Assembly: GCA_030068145.1 (NCBI GenBank)
Contig: JAPJBO010000338.1
Coordinates: 62,001-126,000 of the forward strand
DNA length: 64,000 bases
Origin: Diplonema papillatum
Lineage: Eukaryota > Euglenozoa > Diplonemea > Diplonemida > Diplonemidae
Reading direction: 5' to 3'
This document shows, in pieces, positions 60,184-64,000 of this stretch. Numbering within the stretch: position 1 is the stretch's first letter; each line of letters starts with the position of its first letter. The notes beneath the pieces were generated by a model. The model did no database searches. It was not told the origin of the DNA and saw nothing but the letters and a program-made list of their open reading frames with translations. The position numbers and the translations under genes were made by a program.

Positions 60184-62055
60184 TCACAAAATCGTATCAA
60201 TCCAGGCTTTGAGTGGTTTGGTGCCTTCTCGAAAGAAAGCTTCTGGGGCGTCCACTGCGCTGACGTCGAGGAACGTCGTATCAAGAGTGCTGTGCGCCGT
60301 AAAGCTGAACGGCTGATTACTCACTCCTGTTTACTTTGTTTGAGTGAAATATCTCCAGTAAGTCAGAAAGTACATGGGTGATAGGACACACCCTTTGCGA
60401 GTCTAGAGGTGCTGTGTTCCTCAGGCCGGCGTCTGTGCGACCGAACCTTCTTGTGTTGTCCATTGGAAAGGGACCACTGTACTCCTTCGTTGCAGTTTTC
60501 AAGCAGTTGTGGCTTAGAAGAAGGTCGGTGTTTTAAACTCTCCGATTGACCGTTCTCGTTTGCTTGCAAACATACCCAGCCTCAGCTCTGCGTCGCTGCC
60601 GTCCTTGCCCAGTTGCGAGATGACGTTCGTCTTCGTCTTGCGCAGCTTTTCGATTTCTTGTTCCAACTGCTTCTGTTTTTAGGTGCAGATAACTTTAAAG
60701 GTGCAAGGCGAACCAGTGTGTAAACTCGCTCTCGACGCGGACTTCTCAAAAGATGACATTGCGCATATATCAAAAGAAATGAGAAGATTGATGTCTGTTT
60801 TGGACCACCTGCCAGAGACTGTCCACAGAAGGCAAAGGAATACTTTGATGGAATTCGACTTGTAGGAGTGGTCAATATCCCTCTTGGTGCAAGCGATAGC
60901 GAGCTTCGGCTGTGGCTTGGTCAGGACGATCTGTGTGATTTTGCAATAAGAAGCTTGACGGTGGTGTGCTTAACTACGAAGCCAAAGATTGCAAAGCGTG
61001 CGATCGAATGCAGTGTCGAACTCATTTGCGGGCTGAGGTGGCCCGTGCCACCCGCGGCACCGTCTGTGAAGAACAGGTGTCGGCATCTTCGGGCAACGTT
61101 CCATTGGCCTGACGCGGTTAAACGCCCGGGCGGCGCGCGCTAAAATTCCAATATATTAAACTGAGCAGACTATGATTGGCATGCGGACATCGATTCCAGC
61201 ATGTAGGCAGCTGTGCACCTACTTTTACAAAAAGGCATGACGAATGTGCAGCTGCTGACACAGCGAAACAGTTATGAGACGGTGTCACCAATACCCAGTG
61301 GCAGCAACTAACACGTCGAATTTAGACAAATACCTTCGGGTCCGTCAGAATCGTATAAATCAACTCAGCGTTGGCGGACAAGTGTTGCTCCCAGTTCACG
61401 GAGTCAATGACAAGCACGATGGCGAACGCGTCGTACAAGTATTGCGACAGACCAGGTCGCAGTCGGTGATGGCCTGGGTAGTCGACGACCTTGCGTTCAA
61501 CTCTGTCATTCGAGTGCGTTTGAGTACAGGGGGGAAATATCAAGAACCGGTAACCGAAGCGAAGAAAGTTCTGAACGAACTAATACCGAAGGGCAGACGT
61601 GGCGTGGGGATGTAGGACTTGATAGCAAAGCACAGCGAAGGGTTGAAGTAAGCCTGGGGTAAAGAACTTGGCAAGCAAGAACGTGTGGTAGACACGCCTT
61701 AGCAGTCCCAGTCTCCCCACCTGCCTGCATGTTATTTTCAAAGTCGTCGCTACCGCTGACCTTTTCCAGTAGACGAGGGCGCGAATGCACACCTTTTTGA
61801 GCCGATTGAAGCTATGGTGACATTCTCTTGCATTGAAGTGTGCGTCTCGACCTCCTCATCGAAGAAGCACTTGTAGTACAGCGCCGTCGAGCCGGTGGTC
61901 GGCAATCCAATCATCAGCAGCGTGTCTTTCTTTCTACTTCCGCTGAACCCTCGCGCAAGGATAATCACCAGCAGGGTGACAATGCCGATGACGATCGCGA
62001 CGACGTACTCTGTCTCGAGGGCGAGAATTCGCCGCTGGATCGCATCGACGTCCAT
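60184..62055 (-). CDS. SRPRB: Signal recognition particle receptor subunit beta, five exons
   Basis: Exons by eye, all phase-compatible: 62055-61793, 61502-61334, 60930-60844, 60672-60576, 60326-60184; 252 residues. Exon 1: ATG, membrane anchor (VVAIVIGIVTLLVIILA), P-loop GLPTTGSTAL and THTSMQEN switch I. Exon 2: the G3 motif DYPGHHRLR, LVIDSV and LIYTILTDP. Exon 3: G4-like ACTKRD. Exon 4: KQLEQEIEKLRKTK and QLGKDG. Exon 5: FLDVSAVD and the closing helix KAWIDTIL. This order is diagnostic of SR-beta, the ER-membrane GTPase that anchors SR-alpha for co-translational targeting. Oddities: the P-loop lysine is Ser (codon TCG) and G4 is TKRD instead of NKxD. Acceptors of exons 4 and 5 follow an A-rich AAACAG, like the CCCH genes. 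Confidence 0.88.
60385..60455. repeat. Dispersed repeat inside the SRPRB last intron
   Basis: CTTTGCGAGTCTAGAGG...CAGGCCGGCGTCTGTGCG resembles 8086-8160 in the same orientation. It shows that this repeat can sit within an intron of a conserved gene. Confidence 0.55.
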
Positions 62056-62633
62056 TGCCCTGATTACCCCCTTCTTTTCAATGCTCTGTTTTTCTTCGTA
62101 TGCCAACCTGGGAGCCGATTACGCAATGCTCCTCAGTATCGGTTCATGAAGCACAAGACGCGGTCTCTGCTTTATACTTAGGTCGGGCTTTGAAGCGGGC
62201 TGTCAACACAAGGCAACGCAATATTATGTTATCCACAAGATCGCGCTCGAAAAGGGAGAAGAGCCACCAACAGGTGTCTTGAACTGAGAAATCAAGAAAC
62301 GAATACCGTGTTGGTACCGTATCCTGACAGATAAGCAAGGTTAGCGATACAGCGAGGACACTGAAGAGCGTCCCGCTGCAGACGGTCCTGCTCGAACCAT
62401 TAGTTTTGCTGCCAGCCAGACGAAGCGGGCGCTAGTTTGATGTGTGCAGTAACGCATTAGGTAGCTCCTAGAGCCAAACCTCCTCTTGCACTGTAAGCCT
62501 GGCTTTTTGAGATTGACGGTGCGGCCCGATGCAAGAGAACGAGATCACCACTTTTCCGCGCACATTCAAGTCGCTTACCACAATTCTTTCTGTGTGAAGC
62601 GTTTCAGCGGGATTTCAGTATTCGAACACCGCC
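62056..62633. other. Intergenic stretch between SRPRB and the PPR-like gene
   Basis: About 600 bp that should include the SRPRB 5' UTR and promoter and the 3' end of the PPR-like transcript. No distinct motif. Confidence 0.4.
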
Positions 62634-62666
62634 AGCTTGACGTTCTCCTTGTTAGAACGTCAAGCT
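62634..62666. other. Perfect 13-bp hairpin at the 3' end of the PPR-like gene
   Basis: AGCTTGACGTTCT, loop CCTTGTT, AGAACGTCAAGCT, overlapping the stop codon of the minus-strand ORF that ends at 62660. On the plus strand TTTTT follows. It could be an RNA 3'-end signal or a small insertion scar. Confidence 0.85.
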
Positions 62667-64000
62667 TTTTGCACTGGAGGATGACGGTGCTGGGTTTCGC
62701 CGTGATCAGCCTGAGGAATGATGCCTTCGCAGGCAGTCGGCAGCGACAGGTTGCACACGCACACGCGGCCCCAGAACATTTTTGGAGGCGTGGAGAGCGT
62801 GGCAATGCGGAGGACGATGCTGCGCGCCATTTCGGCGTCGGCGTGCGCGACGGCGGAACGCAGGCACGCAAACAGCGACTCGAAGTCCGGGAACTCGCTG
62901 CCGTAGCACATCTCGAAGTATGCCTCCTTCAGCGTTTTGTGGTCGCCTGCGACCAGGCAAGCGCTGAACAGAGCGGCGTACACGAGGTCGTCAGCATGCA
63001 ATATTTTGGCCTTGATTAGTAGGCATTGCTTGACATCGCCCCTGGCGGCGTAGATTTTCATGAGTGTGGTTAAACATGCGGTGCTCAGCGGCGGCAGCAG
63101 TGGCGCGTATACGGACAGGAAATAGGTGGCGGCTGCCAGGTCGTCATGCCGCAGGCAGACGCGCAAGAAGTCACAGACGTCCGAGTTCAGAAACGGGCAG
63201 TTCGATTTGCGGTCGACTCGAGCCATGATGCCTGCGATCCGCAACGCCTCAGCAGGATCCTTCGCGATCAGGAGCCTCGGCCGCAGCAGCATTTTCTCGG
63301 GCAAGTCTGCCGAAAGGATATCGACAATGCAGCGGGCGTATCCCATATACCGCTCAGCTTCCCCTTCCGGAGATTCGGGTTCCTTCTGCTTGCTCTCGTA
63401 CAGCTTCACGAAATAGTTGAACGCGGCGAAGGTGGGCTTAAACGAGGCAACCCGTCCATAAGTGCTGGTGACGAGTGGCAGCGAGTCGTGCCAAGCGACG
63501 AGGAACTTGTCGAGATCCCTTGCCCTCTGAAGGCCTATGCAGCGGGCCACGTGGTGATCTGGGCCTGGCGGCACACCCTGGGCCGCCATCTCTAAAAACA
63601 CGCCGTCCAAACCTGCGAAGCCGAAGTGCGAGAGACTCTGGAGGAAGGCCAGATAAGCCTGCGGCCCGAACTCGCCACCGGTGGCCTGCAACCGCGCCTT
63701 CTCTTCGAACATGCGCGCAATGGTTGCTTTCGAGTGCTTCTTCGCGGTCCCCGACAAGTACTTCGTCGACTGCCCCCGCGCCTCCGACGCTGGCCGTTGC
63801 TTGCCTTCCTCGCAAAGCCACGCGATACGAGCCGCGCACTGTCCATCCGTTTGCATGCCCTCTGTCCGCATGTCTGTGCGCCGGGAGGTAGTCTTCATCG
63901 TGTCAAAGAACCATCGTTTGCTCGTTGTCAGCACTTCCTTCCCGCCGGCTCGCTGCAACATTTGCTGGTTCACCTCCTCTTGGGACGTGACATGCTTCTT
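62660..64000 (-). CDS. PPR-like helical-repeat protein, 5' end beyond the window
   Basis: Minus frame open from the window edge to 62660 (about 446 codons visible, no forced start). Arg/Lys-rich, Ser-containing upstream region, then a long all-helical part. Residues such as TLMKIYAARGDVKQCLLIKA and YAALFSACLVAGDHKTLKEA have the paired-helix spacing of pentatricopeptide repeats; the earlier helices are more diverged. PPR proteins bind organellar RNA. The last 30 residues after PPKMFWGR look non-repeat and a GTGTGC donor-like site follows, so the true coding end may be in a further exon. Family assignment is moderate. Confidence 0.6.
   Translation of the reverse strand, partial: KKHVTSQEEVNQQMLQRAGGKEVLTTSKRWFFDTMKTTSRRTDMRTEGMQTDGQCAARIAWLCEEGKQRPASEARGQSTKYLSGTAKKHSKATIARMFEEKARLQATGGEFGPQAYLAFLQSLSHFGFAGLDGVFLEMAAQGVPPGPDHHVARCIGLQRARDLDKFLVAWHDSLPLVTSTYGRVASFKPTFAAFNYFVKLYESKQKEPESPEGEAERYMGYARCIVDILSADLPEKMLLRPRLLIAKDPAEALRIAGIMARVDRKSNCPFLNSDVCDFLRVCLRHDDLAAATYFLSVYAPLLPPLSTACLTTLMKIYAARGDVKQCLLIKAKILHADDLVYAALFSACLVAGDHKTLKEAYFEMCYGSEFPDFESLFACLRSAVAHADAEMARSIVLRIATLSTPPKMFWGRVCVCNLSLPTACEGIIPQADHGETQHRHPPVQKA

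Overview
This 64 kb window reads as nuclear DNA of a repeat-rich protist, most probably an alveolate close to the chromerids (inference). Genes are cut by GT-AG introns, the host proteins are eukaryotic (SRP receptor beta, AFG1-type ATPase, USP deubiquitinase, CCCH zinc fingers, a PPR-like protein), and there are LINE-type retrotransposons, long satellites and Pol III-type sequences. Nothing looks prokaryotic: no operons, no ribosome binding sites.

Layout. 1-7000: tandem repeats, an inverted-arm element enclosing a 5'-truncated LINE (copy A), GTAGGCGC and AAGTTCGGGC minisatellites, few credible exons. 7000-9970: the 5' exon of an EF-hand/AFG1-like ATPase, a lysine-rich protein of a small family, and an orphan exon, all on the minus strand. 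9970-29250: a repeat field. It holds two copies of a 1.7-1.8 kb terminal-inverted-repeat transposon (27520-29252 has a perfect 9-bp target duplication), a second TIR element, a MITE, several satellites, a U6 snRNA-like gene (minus, about 20.6 kb), a tRNA-like Pol III unit and a short two-exon gene at 17667-18291.

30000-38134: CCCH zinc-finger gene 1, then an almost full-length two-ORF LINE (copy B, minus) with an ORF1 zinc domain, AP endonuclease and reverse transcriptase, disabled by an internal deletion. 38-49 kb: sparse, with the last exon of a USP deubiquitinase, diverged tandem duplications, and CCCH gene 2, whose zinc core nearly matches gene 1 while the rest differs. 49241-50721: an inverted-repeat element with arms of about 480 bp around one 114-codon ORF. 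51004-64000: the gene-rich end, all minus: a membrane protein of about 1145 residues, an ORF split by a 118-bp LINE fragment (copy C) with a clear target duplication, an intron-free secreted FAD oxidoreductase, a small single-pass membrane protein, a five-exon SRP receptor beta whose P-loop lysine is replaced by serine, and a PPR-like protein running off the right edge.

The host genes do not form one pathway. The coherent story is mobile DNA: at least three LINE insertions, two insertions of one 9-10-bp-TSD DNA transposon, several foldback/TIR elements, and family expansion and decay of short basic-tail genes. Exon limits were placed by eye from GT-AG signals, reading phase and remembered family patterns; none was tested by alignment or transcripts.
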